From: Rhizobium sp. Q54
GTDB taxonomy: Bacteria > Pseudomonadota > Alphaproteobacteria > Rhizobiales > Xanthobacteraceae
DNA length: 32,021 bases
Direction: 5' to 3'
Assembly (NCBI GenBank): GCA_945861265.1
Contig: CAMAUC010000037.1
Coordinates: forward strand, 1-32,021
Of this stretch, positions 14,926-21,896 are shown one piece after another. The notes beneath the pieces were generated by a model. The model made no database searches, was not told the origin of the DNA, and saw only the letters and a list, made by a program, of their open reading frames with translations. Each line of letters opens with the position of its first letter. Within the stretch, counting starts at the first letter, position 1. A program made the translations under genes and the position numbers.

Positions 14926-15900
14926 CTACTCGATAGAAACGCCGCTCGCCTTGATCGGCGCTTCCCACTTCTTGATTTCGTCGGCGGTGAACTTGCCGAG
15001 ATAGTCGGCGCTGCGGCGGTTCGGTGCGACAATGGTCGCGCCCAGACCTTCCAGGCGTTCCTTCACTGCCGGCGTGTTCATCGCCGCGACCATGGCGTCG
15101 TTGAGCTTCTTCACGACATCTGCCGGCGTGGCCTTCGGCAGATAGAGGGCGTTCCAGGTATAGGCCTGCACGTCGAGGCCCTGTTCCTTCGTCGTCGCCA
15201 GGCTCGGCAGCACCGCCGAACGCTCCGCGGTCATGATCGCCAGCGCGCGCACCGTGCCGCCGTCGATCTGCGGCTTTGCGGTCGAGATAATCTCGCACAG
15301 GAAGTCGATGCGGCCGGCGACCAGATCCTGCATCGCAGGTCCGGTGCCTTTATACGGGACATGGGTGATGTCGGTGCCCATCGCGGTGTTGAGGACGACG
15401 CAACCGAGATGCGTGGCCGAGCCGGCGCCGGCCGAGCCGAACTGCATCTTTTTCTGGTTCTCCTTGGAATAGGGGACGAATTCCTTGAGGTCCTTCGCCG
15501 GCAAATCCTTGCGCACCAGAAGCGCGATCGGCACTTCGGCGATCAGGCCGACCGGGGTGAAATCGGTGATAGCGTTGTACAGCGGCTTTTTATAAAGCGT
15601 CTGGCCCTGCGCCTGGGTGCCGACGGTGCCGAGCAGCATGGTGTAGCCGTCCGGCTTGGCGTCGGCCGCGCGCTTGCCGCCGGTCATGCCGCCGGCGCCG
15701 CCGACGTTTTCGACGATGATGGTCTGCTTGAGCTGTTCGCCCATCGCCTGCGCCATGATGCGGCCGAGCACGTCGGTCGGTCCGCCGGCGGCGAACGGGA
15801 TGATCATGGTCAATGTGCGGTCTGGAAAGCTCTGCGCGCCGGCAATACCCGGCAGCGCCAGCAGTCCGGCGATAGCGGCGGCGATAAATGACTTTTTCAT
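14926..15900 (-). CDS. Bug/TctC-family extracytoplasmic solute-binding protein (Sec-exported)
   Basis: This 324-residue periplasmic receptor has a Sec signal peptide (MKKSFIAAAIAGLLALPGIA, cleavage after AGA near residue 22). Mature FPDRTLTMIIPFAAGGPTDVLGRIMA, then VENVGGAGGMTGGKRAADAKPDGYTMLLG, shows the two conserved pocket loops of Bug proteins. It differs from the other receptor in the window in its export route and is only distantly similar to it. The start at 15900 has a GGGAGGACC ribosome-binding site. It lies 87 bases below the M24-fold gene, and I treat it as the last gene of that operon. No TctA/TctB partners are present. The ligand is unknown, likely a carboxylate handled by its neighbours. 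Confidence 0.92.
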   Translation of the reverse strand: MKKSFIAAAIAGLLALPGIAGAQSFPDRTLTMIIPFAAGGPTDVLGRIMAQAMGEQLKQTIIVENVGGAGGMTGGKRAADAKPDGYTMLLGTVGTQAQGQTLYKKPLYNAITDFTPVGLIAEVPIALLVRKDLPAKDLKEFVPYSKENQKKMQFGSAGAGSATHLGCVVLNTAMGTDITHVPYKGTGPAMQDLVAGRIDFLCEIISTAKPQIDGGTVRALAIMTAERSAVLPSLATTKEQGLDVQAYTWNALYLPKATPADVVKKLNDAMVAAMNTPAVKERLEGLGATIVAPNRRSADYLGKFTADEIKKWEAPIKASGVSIE

Positions 15901-15987
15901 GCGGTCCTCCCTATTGTTGGGGAGAACCTGACTCTGCCGGTCCATCCGGTCAAGTCGATAAAAGTCGCAACAAGGGCGGACGCTGAC

Positions 15988-17184
15988 CTAGCCGACTTCG
16001 GTGATTTCTTCCGGGAATTTGTGCAGGCGCTCGCCCGGGCCGTTGTCGCCGATCAGATAATTATCGCACAGCCAGTTCAGGTACCCGGCGTGGATATAGG
16101 TCGGATGAACGACGATGTTCATGTTCTTCTCGATGGTCATCGGCTCGTCGTTGCGCACTAGCGGGCGCTCGACCAGATCGTAGCCCTGGCCGTGGCAATA
16201 AAGCCGCGATTCCATCGGCCGGCCGTTCTTGCGCATGAAGGCGTTGAAGCCGTCCCACACCGCCTTGCTCGGCGTGCCGGGTTTCAGGAGGTCGAGCGTG
16301 ACCTGACGCGACTCGATGCAGAAGGCGAGTTCGTCCTTCATGGCCTGCGGCACCTTGGCGCCGACGACGCAGGAACGGCCGAGTTCGGTGTACATGCCGC
16401 CCGGCCCGTTATCCTCGACGAGGAGCACGAACTGGTCGCCCTTCTGGATTGTGCGGTTCTGCATATGGCGGTTGCCGAAGCGGCTCGGCTGGCCGAGCGG
16501 CATCGACGCGCAGAGATAGATGCCGTTCTCGCTGCCGTGGCACTGGCTGTAGGCCTGCGCCACCGCGGCGACCTCGGTGTCGCGCATGCCGGGCTTGATC
16601 GCGGCGAAGGCCGCAGCCATGGCGCCGTCCTGCATGGCGGCGGCGCGCTGGATCAGCGCCTTTTCTTCCGGGCTCTTGAACACCTTGATGCGGTCGACCA
16701 TCTCTGTGGCGTCGACGTGGCGCGCCTTGGAGAATTTGCGCCGCACATAAGTCGAAAGCGCATAGGACATCTGGTAATCGCCGACAAAGCCGATAGTCGC
16801 TTCGGCGAAGGGCTCAAGACCCTTGCAGGCAAGTTCCGGATCGTAGGCCGCGGTGTAATGCGCCGAGGCGTAGCTCGGCGTGGTCAGCACTTGCTTGACG
16901 CCGCGCCAGATGCCGTCCGCGGCCGACGGCGTCTCATTGCCGCCGAACGGGCCCTGACAGACCACGGTCATCTCGTCGTCGCGCGGGAACACCACGGTGT
17001 TCGGATAGCCATTGGTCGCCGGGATATCGGTGAACCAGCGCACATAGCCGCCCATATGGTCATTGTTGTTCTGCATCAGCAGAACGTCGATCTTCTCGCG
17101 CGCCATGGCGTCGCGCACGAGCTTCCAGCGGCGCTCCAGCTCGGCCGTCGAGATCGGCGTGTTCAGACGTTCCGAAAAGGCCAT
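15988..17184 (-). CDS. M24-fold (creatinase/Xaa-Pro peptidase-like) protein with altered metal ligands
   Basis: This 398-residue protein has the creatinase N-terminal domain (about 1-160) and the pita-bread C-terminal domain (about 170-390). M24 peptidases bind two metals through two Asp, one His and two Glu. Here the first region reads VEDNGPGGMYTELGRS (D258, E267 in place of the second Asp), H331 is kept in HGQGYDLVERP, but the later Glu positions appear to be H360 (MNIVVHPTY) and D374 (CDNYLIGDNG). It is therefore unlikely to be an ordinary metallopeptidase. It may act like creatinase, a metal-free C-N hydrolase, or on a related small amide. It lies 22 bases below the D-2-hydroxyacid dehydrogenase gene, with GGGGAGTTT as ribosome-binding site. 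Confidence 0.85.
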   Translation of the reverse strand: MAFSERLNTPISTAELERRWKLVRDAMAREKIDVLLMQNNNDHMGGYVRWFTDIPATNGYPNTVVFPRDDEMTVVCQGPFGGNETPSAADGIWRGVKQVLTTPSYASAHYTAAYDPELACKGLEPFAEATIGFVGDYQMSYALSTYVRRKFSKARHVDATEMVDRIKVFKSPEEKALIQRAAAMQDGAMAAAFAAIKPGMRDTEVAAVAQAYSQCHGSENGIYLCASMPLGQPSRFGNRHMQNRTIQKGDQFVLLVEDNGPGGMYTELGRSCVVGAKVPQAMKDELAFCIESRQVTLDLLKPGTPSKAVWDGFNAFMRKNGRPMESRLYCHGQGYDLVERPLVRNDEPMTIEKNMNIVVHPTYIHAGYLNWLCDNYLIGDNGPGERLHKFPEEITEVG

Positions 17185-17206
17185 GAGCTAAACTCCCCAA
17201 AGAAAC

Positions 17207-18172
17207 TTACCAAGAAGTTGGTTTGCGCACGATATTGATCATGCTTTTAAGATCGCCGCCGAGAAACTTGCGCATATTGCCTTCGATGGTCGGCATGGCG
17301 CGGTCCTCGTAGCCTTCCGAATAGCCGCCGAGATGCGGGAAGACGGTGAGATTTTTGGTCTGCCACAGCGGACTGGCCGCCGGCAGCGGCTCTTCCGAGA
17401 ACACATCAAGCGCGGCGCCGGCGATTTTGCCGCTTTCCAGCGCGGCGATCAGCGCCTTCTCGTCGACGACGCCGCCGCGCGCGACATTCACGAGATAGGC
17501 CGACGGTTTCATCGCCGCGAACACCTTCTCGCCGATCACATGGCGGGTCTCCGGCGTCAGCGGCGCCAAGGCCACCAGGAAGTCTAGTTCCGGCGCGGTC
17601 GCCACCAGATCGGCGCGCGCCACCATGCGGTCGAAGCCGGGGGCCGGGCGCGGGGTTCCCGAAAAGCCGATGGTCGTCATGCCGAAGGCCTTGCAAATCG
17701 GCGCCAGATATTCGGCGATCAGGCCGACGCCATAGATGCCGACCGTCTTGCCGTCGAGCAGTTTCGCCGGCCAGCGCTCCCAGGCGCTGCGCGTCTGCGC
17801 CAGCGCGCTTTGCGGCATGCCACGCGCCAGCGACAACATATAGGCGATGGTGGCTTCCGACACCGGCGCGCCGTGAATGCCGCGAATATTGGTGACGACC
17901 ACATCCTTGCCGAGCGAGGGCAGGTCGACGATGTTGTCGACGCCGGTGCCGAGCGCCTGGATCCATTTCAACTTCGGCGCTGCGGCGACGACATGATCGG
18001 CCATCGGCGGTGAAAAACACAAAAGTACATCGGTGTCGGCGATAAAGGGCCCGACATCGTTGTGGTGGCCGACGACGTTGATGGTCAGCTGCGGAAAGCG
18101 CTCCAGCAGCATGGCCTTGTAGCGGGCCTTCATGGCTTCCTGGACTTCACTGAGAATAAGAATATTTGTCAT
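17207..18172 (-). CDS. D-2-hydroxyacid dehydrogenase (NAD-binding)
   Basis: This 321-residue enzyme is of the phosphoglycerate/D-lactate dehydrogenase type. The NAD-binding loop is GIYGVGLIAEYLA, where the third position of GxGxxG is Ala (A153). Catalytic R232 (NVARGGVVDE), E260/E261 (DVFSEEPLP) and H280 (FPHLGGYSEGYEDR) are all present. It interconverts a 2-oxoacid and a D-2-hydroxyacid; the substrate cannot be named. It is the first gene of a minus-strand operon with the M24-fold protein and a Bug receptor, which suggests uptake, hydrolysis and oxidation of an imported hydroxyacid derivative. The upstream gap holds a palindromic repeat close to its start codon. Confidence 0.9.
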   Translation of the reverse strand: MTNILILSEVQEAMKARYKAMLLERFPQLTINVVGHHNDVGPFIADTDVLLCFSPPMADHVVAAAPKLKWIQALGTGVDNIVDLPSLGKDVVVTNIRGIHGAPVSEATIAYMLSLARGMPQSALAQTRSAWERWPAKLLDGKTVGIYGVGLIAEYLAPICKAFGMTTIGFSGTPRPAPGFDRMVARADLVATAPELDFLVALAPLTPETRHVIGEKVFAAMKPSAYLVNVARGGVVDEKALIAALESGKIAGAALDVFSEEPLPAASPLWQTKNLTVFPHLGGYSEGYEDRAMPTIEGNMRKFLGGDLKSMINIVRKPTSW

Positions 18173-18186
18173 GCGCCGCTTCTATA

Positions 18187-18231
18187 GCGTGATCCGGAAA
18201 AGTGGAAATCCGACTTCCGGAAAAATCACGC
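18187..18231. repeat. Imperfect palindromic element, REP-like, typical of Bradyrhizobiaceae relatives
   Basis: GCGTGAT-CCGGAA at 18187-18199 is mirrored by TTCCGG-AAAA-ATCACGC ending at 18231. The core resembles a dispersed element I recall from Bradyrhizobium, Rhodopseudomonas and other Rhizobiales (GCGTGATCCGGAAAAGTGG...). It lies 14 bp upstream of the dehydrogenase start, in a divergent gap. I see only this copy in the window. Recognition is from memory. Confidence 0.6.
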
Positions 18232-18350
18232 GCCGGTATAACCCTTGAGCCGAATAGGCTAAAGTGTTTGCAATCAAATTAGTGACCCACATGGCGGGTC
18301 TGCGCTAACATGGCGACGGGCGGCCGGGGGATTTTACAAGGATGACGAAC
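18232..18350 (+). promoter_or_regulatory. Upstream region of the small membrane protein
   Basis: A possible promoter is TTGAGC followed after 17 bases by TGCAAT (about 18246-18274), each four of six matches to the sigma-70 consensus. A short GACCC/GGGTC dyad lies downstream of it. The promoter reading is tentative. Confidence 0.25.
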
Positions 18351-18659
18351 ATGCCGATCGATCTTGCCCAGGTGGACTGGCTATATGTGGCCGTACTGGC
18401 CGTTCTGGCATTCATCGCCAGCGGCATCGGCAACCTGGTGTTTTTCGCCAGCCGCGGCACCGCCGCCGCCGTGTCGGCGATCCTGTTCGCCGCTTTGTTC
18501 GTGGCCTTTACCTATTACCCGCACCACCTGCCGTTGCCGACCCGGCTGGCCGGGCCCGTGACACCGGCCGCGGCCCCCGCTTCCGTTGCGCCGGCGACGC
18601 CGGACGCCCCGGCGCGGCCGCGCAATCCGGTCCGCGACATCACGCCGCCACAACAATAA
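18351..18659 (+). CDS. Small two-TM membrane protein with Pro/Ala-rich tail
   Basis: This is a 102-residue hypothetical protein. Two hydrophobic helices (LYVAVLAVLAFIASGIGNLVF and AAAVSAILFAALFVAFTYY) are followed by an Ala/Pro-rich tail ending PVRDITPPQQ. I recognise no family and give no function. I prefer the ATG at 18351 because AAGGA lies eight bases upstream; the ATG at 18342 is too close to that site. It is probably monocistronic, with the scoAB promoter palindrome downstream. Confidence 0.7.
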   Translation: MPIDLAQVDWLYVAVLAVLAFIASGIGNLVFFASRGTAAAVSAILFAALFVAFTYYPHHLPLPTRLAGPVTPAAAPASVAPATPDAPARPRNPVRDITPPQQ

Positions 18660-18688
18660 GCGGCGAACAGCCGGCGGGCGCCTTTTCT

Positions 18689-18714
18689 TGACCTTTCGCA
18701 GATGCGAAAGGTCA
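18689..18714. promoter_or_regulatory. 26-bp perfect palindrome upstream of scoAB, likely operator
   Basis: TGACCTTTCGCA at 18689-18700 is the exact reverse complement of TGCGAAAGGTCA at 18703-18714, with only two bases between. It ends 39 bases upstream of the scoA start codon. A TTGACC at 18688-18693 inside the left arm could serve as a -35 box, so a bound regulator would block it. A two-base loop and the lack of a T-run argue against a terminator for the membrane-protein gene. Confidence 0.65.
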
Positions 18715-18753
18715 TGTAGAAATAACGGACCCGGGGAATTTGGTAGGATTTAC

Positions 18754-19482
18754 ATGAAGAAGGTCTATCCCGACGCCGCCAAGGCGCTCGCTGGCGTCCT
18801 CAAGGACGGAATGTTGATCGCTTGCGGCGGTTTCGGCCTATGCGGCATTCCCGAAGTGCTGATCTTGGCGATCCGCGATTCCGGTGTGAAAAACCTCACG
18901 GTCGCGTCGAACAATGCCGGTGTCGATGGCGCCGGCCTCGGCCTGCTGCTTGAGACGCGGCAGGTCAAGAAAATGATCGCCTCTTACGTCGGCGAGAACA
19001 AATTGTTCGCCCAGCAATATCTGGCCGGTGAGCTGGAAATTGAATTTAACCCGCAGGGCACGCTCGCCGAGCGGCTGCGCGCCGGCGGCGCGGGCATTCC
19101 GGCTTTCTTCACGCGCACCGGCGCCGGCACCGATATTGCCAAGGGCAAGGAAGAGCGCGAATTCGACGGCGAGAAATACATCATGGAGCGCGGCATCGTC
19201 GCCGATCTCGCCATCGTCCATGCCTGGATGGGCGACCATGAAGGCAATCTGGTCTATCGCAAGACCGCGCGAAACTTCAATCCGATGATGGCGACCTGCG
19301 GCAAGGTCACCGTCGCCGAGGTCGAACATCTGGTGCGGCCAGGCGAAATCAATCCCGACCACATCATCACGCCGGGCGTGTTCGTGCAGCGGCTGATCCA
19401 CGTTCCCAACGCCACCAAACACATCGAGCAACGCACGGTGCGCAAGCGCGTCCCCGCCGCCGCCACCGGTGAGGAGGTCTAA
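18754..19482 (+). CDS. scoA: 3-oxoacid CoA-transferase subunit A (succinyl-CoA:acetoacetate type)
   Basis: This 242-residue subunit is from a family I CoA-transferase, which moves CoA from succinyl-CoA to acetoacetate or another 3-oxoacid. The glycine-rich CoA loop [11 protein letters not shown] is at 24-34, followed by [13 protein letters not shown] at about 51-63 and [22 protein letters not shown] in the middle, the usual ScoA/AtoD features. The ATG at 18754 follows TAGGATTTAC, a weak ribosome-binding site. It is followed by subunit B with a two-base gap, so the two are co-translated. The substrate could be acetoacetate (ketone or polyhydroxybutyrate use) or 3-oxoadipate (PcaIJ). The ScoA-like sequence favours the former, but the aromatic genes nearby leave it open. 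Confidence 0.92.
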   Translation: MKKVYPDAAKALAGVLKDGMLIACGGFGLCGIPEVLILAIRDSGVKNLTVASNNAGVDGAGLGLLLETRQVKKMIASYVGENKLFAQQYLAGELEIEFNPQGTLAERLRAGGAGIPAFFTRTGAGTDIAKGKEEREFDGEKYIMERGIVADLAIVHAWMGDHEGNLVYRKTARNFNPMMATCGKVTVAEVEHLVRPGEINPDHIITPGVFVQRLIHVPNATKHIEQRTVRKRVPAAATGEEV

Positions 19483-19484
19483 TC

Positions 19485-20150
19485 ATGCCCTGGACCCGCG
19501 ATCAAATGGCCGAACGGGCCGCCAAGGAATTGCGCGACGGTTTCTACGTCAATCTCGGCATCGGCATTCCGACGCTTGTGTCGAATTACATTCCCGACGG
19601 CATGAGCGTTCAGTTGCAAAGCGAGAACGGCATGCTCGGCTTCGGCCCGTTCCCTTACGAGGGCGACGAGGACCCGGACCTGATCAATGCCGGCAAGCAG
19701 ACCGTCACCGAAATTCCGACCACCAGCTTTTTCTCCAGCGCCGATTCATTCGCGATGATCCGCGGCGGCCATATCGACATCGCGCTGCTCGGCGCCATGC
19801 AGGTGGCGGAGAACGGCGATCTCGCCAACTGGATGATCCCCGGCAAAATGGTCAAGGGCATGGGCGGCGCCATGGATCTGGTCGCCGGCGTCAAGAAGGT
19901 GGTGGTGATCATGGAGCACACCGCCAAGGCCAAGGACGGCTCGATCGACCGTAAGCTTTTGAACAAGTGCACGCTGCCGCTGACCGGCGCCGGCGTCGTC
20001 GACATGGTGATTACCGATCTCGGCGTCTTCACCGTCGACCGCAAAGGCTCAGGGATGACCTTGATCGAACTCGCGCCCGACGTCTCGCTCGACGAGATCA
20101 CGCAGAAGACCGAGGCCAAGTTCAAGGTCGATGCGAAGCTGAAGCATTAG
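19485..20150 (+). CDS. scoB: 3-oxoacid CoA-transferase subunit B
   Basis: This 221-residue catalytic subunit carries the active-site Glu in the SENG motif ([13 protein letters not shown]47) that forms the glutamyl-CoA thioester. The segments [17 protein letters not shown] and [14 protein letters not shown] are standard for ScoB/AtoA. GAGGAGGT upstream of the ATG, inside the end of scoA, is a strong ribosome-binding site. It should form a heterotetramer with subunit A. A GC-rich hairpin follows the stop codon. Confidence 0.93.
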   Translation: MPWTRDQMAERAAKELRDGFYVNLGIGIPTLVSNYIPDGMSVQLQSENGMLGFGPFPYEGDEDPDLINAGKQTVTEIPTTSFFSSADSFAMIRGGHIDIALLGAMQVAENGDLANWMIPGKMVKGMGGAMDLVAGVKKVVVIMEHTAKAKDGSIDRKLLNKCTLPLTGAGVVDMVITDLGVFTVDRKGSGMTLIELAPDVSLDEITQKTEAKFKVDAKLKH

Positions 20151-20161
20151 AAGCGACTGAT

Positions 20162-20184
20162 CCGCCGGCCCGTCGGGGCGGCGG
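20162..20184 (+). terminator. GC-rich hairpin after scoB
   Basis: CCGCCG at 20162-20167 pairs with CGGCGG at 20179-20184, and CCC at 20169-20171 pairs with GGG inside, leaving one bulged G. There is no T-run, so it may stabilise the 3' end of the transcript rather than terminate it. Confidence 0.35.
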
Positions 20185-20208
20185 CGAATGCACCATGAGG
20201 GGACGAAC

Positions 20209-20550
20209 ATGGTTCGATCGAGTTTGTTATTGGCAGTCGCGACGCTTGCTGTCGCTTCCACCGCCGCCGAGGCGCGCGACGGCTGTGGACGCGGTCTTTA
20301 TTTCGACGGTTATCGCTGCGTGCGGGAGCCTTACTACGGGCCGCCGCCCGGCCGTTACTATGGGCCGCCGCCGGAACGCTATTACGGCCCGCCGCGGGAC
20401 GAAGGCCCAGTCTTGCGCTTCGATTTCGGTGGCGGTCGCGACGATCGGCGCTATGCGCCGCCGGTGCGCGGTCGAAACGGCAGCCTGAGCTGTCCGCAGC
20501 GCAACTACACGATCCAGGACGGGCTATGTAAGCCCTATACCGGCCGCTAA
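20209..20550 (+). CDS. Small secreted Tyr/Gly/Pro-repeat protein
   Basis: This 113-residue secreted or periplasmic protein has a signal peptide (MVRSSLLLAVATLAVASTAAEA, cleavage near residue 22). The mature start RDGCGRGLYFDGYRCV is typical of the GCG-type leader found in small Rhizobiales envelope proteins. Three 8-residue repeats (YYGPPPGR, YYGPPPER, YYGPPRDE) follow at 42-65. Four cysteines (C26, C37, C95, C107) could form two disulfides. Function is unknown; a role in the envelope is a guess. GAGGGGACGAAC precedes the ATG at 20209. It converges on the CurA-like gene with 14 bases between the stops. Confidence 0.75.
   Translation: MVRSSLLLAVATLAVASTAAEARDGCGRGLYFDGYRCVREPYYGPPPGRYYGPPPERYYGPPRDEGPVLRFDFGGGRDDRRYAPPVRGRNGSLSCPQRNYTIQDGLCKPYTGR
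20332..20403 (+). repeat. Three tandem 24-nt repeats encoding YYGPPP units
   Basis: Codons 42-65 of the small secreted protein form three in-frame 24-nt units at 20332-20355, 20356-20379 and 20380-20403. They differ mostly at synonymous positions (TAC/TAT), so the repeats are old or kept by selection on the peptide. Confidence 0.7.
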
Positions 20551-20564
20551 CAGCGGTGGGCGAT

Positions 20565-21575
20565 CTATAGCGGCTGTAAACTTATCAATCGCTTGCCCAA
20601 ATTCTCGCCGCGATACAGTTCCGCGATCGCGCCGGGCGCGTGTTCGATGCCATCGAGGATATCCTCGCGGTAGCGCAGTTTGCCTTCGCGCACCCACGTC
20701 GCCAGCCGCGTCACCGCTTCCTCGTAGCGGTGCGCGTAATCGAACACCAGAAATCCGCTCATGCGCGCACGCTTGACCAGCATGTGGCGCTCGACGCGCG
20801 GGCCCATTGGCGGCGGATCCCACGATGACACCGAGGCGGTGCCGCAAATGACGATGCGGGCGCCGACCGCGAGTTGCGCCAGCACCGCGTCGCTGATCGC
20901 GCCGGCGGTATTGTCGAAATAGACATCGATGCCGCGCGGGCAGGCGGCTTTTAGCGCAGCAGCAACGTCGCCGGCCTTGTAGTCGATCGCGTCGTCGTAA
21001 CCGAAGTGGTCGCGGCAAAGTTTCACCTTGGTCGCGCCGCCGGAGATGCCGACCGTGCGGCAGCCCATCAGTTTCGCAATCTGCCCGACCGCCGAGCCGA
21101 CCGAGCCGGCGGCGGTCGAGACCACCACCGTGTCGCCGGGGCGCGGCAGGCCAAGCTCAAGCAGCGCGAAATAAGCGGTGACGCCATTGAGGCCCAGGAC
21201 GCCGAGCGACAATGATAGCGGCAAATCTTTCTCCATCACCTTGCGGGTGACATTGCTGCCGTCCGACACCGCGTAATGCTGCCAGCCCAGCATGCCCATC
21301 ACTTTGTCGCCTTCGCTGAAGCCGGGATGGCGCGAAGCAACGACGGAGCCGGCGGAGAACGAACGCATCGTTTCGCCGATGCCGACCGGCGTCGCATAGT
21401 TGGCGACGGCCGAGACCCAGCCGCGCATGGCGGGTTCAACGGAGAGGAATTCGTTGCGCACCAGGAATTGCCGGTCCCGCAATTCCGGCAGCGCCGTCTC
21501 GACGATCTCGAAATGCTCCGCCTGCGGGATGCCGGAAGGCCGCGATTTTAAAATGACCTGGCGATTGATAGGCAT
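20565..21575 (-). CDS. NADP-dependent MDR-family oxidoreductase (CurA / prostaglandin reductase-like)
   Basis: This 336-residue medium-chain reductase lacks the zinc ligands of alcohol dehydrogenases. It starts MPINRQVILKSRPSGIP, keeps the cofactor loop STAAGSVGSAVGQIAK at about 153-168 and the YFDNTAG segment typical of curcumin/alkenal reductases and leukotriene B4 dehydrogenase relatives. Such enzymes reduce alpha,beta-unsaturated ketones and aldehydes with NADPH. It is the last gene of a probable operon with DUF1330 and dihydropyrimidinase, 14 bases after the DUF1330 stop. Its link to ureide hydrolysis is unclear; it may detoxify an enal or enone intermediate. Confidence 0.9.
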   Translation of the reverse strand: MPINRQVILKSRPSGIPQAEHFEIVETALPELRDRQFLVRNEFLSVEPAMRGWVSAVANYATPVGIGETMRSFSAGSVVASRHPGFSEGDKVMGMLGWQHYAVSDGSNVTRKVMEKDLPLSLSLGVLGLNGVTAYFALLELGLPRPGDTVVVSTAAGSVGSAVGQIAKLMGCRTVGISGGATKVKLCRDHFGYDDAIDYKAGDVAAALKAACPRGIDVYFDNTAGAISDAVLAQLAVGARIVICGTASVSSWDPPPMGPRVERHMLVKRARMSGFLVFDYAHRYEEAVTRLATWVREGKLRYREDILDGIEHAPGAIAELYRGENLGKRLISLQPL

Positions 21576-21589
21576 GGCCGCATTCCGCG

Positions 21590-21877
21590 TTAGAGCCCTT
21601 CGACGCTGACCAGCCGCGCCGACGAACAGGCATCGCGGATGTGCTTGAGACCTTGATAGGTGGGGCCGTTGTAGAATGTTTCCCACGCGGCGACATTGGG
21701 AAATTCCAGCAGCACGATGCGGCGCGGCGTCCAGTCGCCTTCGTACACCTTATGTGCGCCGCCGCGCGCCAGATATTTGCAGCCGACCGCTTCCAGCGCC
21801 GGTTTCACGCCGTTCATGAATTCCTGATACTTCGCCGGGTCGCGGATATCGACGTCGAATATGACGTAGGCGCTCAT
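21590..21877 (-). CDS. DUF1330-domain protein
   Basis: This 95-residue protein is of the ferredoxin-like alpha+beta barrel superfamily. The pattern AYVIFDVDIRDPAKYQEFMNGVKPALEAVG and, later, RIVLLEFPNVAAWETFYNGPTYQ is typical of DUF1330. The biochemical role of the family is not established; members often sit in catabolic operons. AAGGAAATACCA upstream of the ATG at 21877 is a good ribosome-binding site. It lies 19 bases below the dihydropyrimidinase gene. Confidence 0.88.
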   Translation of the reverse strand: MSAYVIFDVDIRDPAKYQEFMNGVKPALEAVGCKYLARGGAHKVYEGDWTPRRIVLLEFPNVAAWETFYNGPTYQGLKHIRDACSSARLVSVEGL

Positions 21878-21896
21878 TGGTATTTCCTTTGGTTCG

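Noticed and set aside
18689-18714. Reading the scoAB palindrome as the terminator of the small membrane protein gene
   Set aside because: The loop would be only two bases and no T-run follows; the position over a possible -35 box fits an operator better, though dual use is possible.
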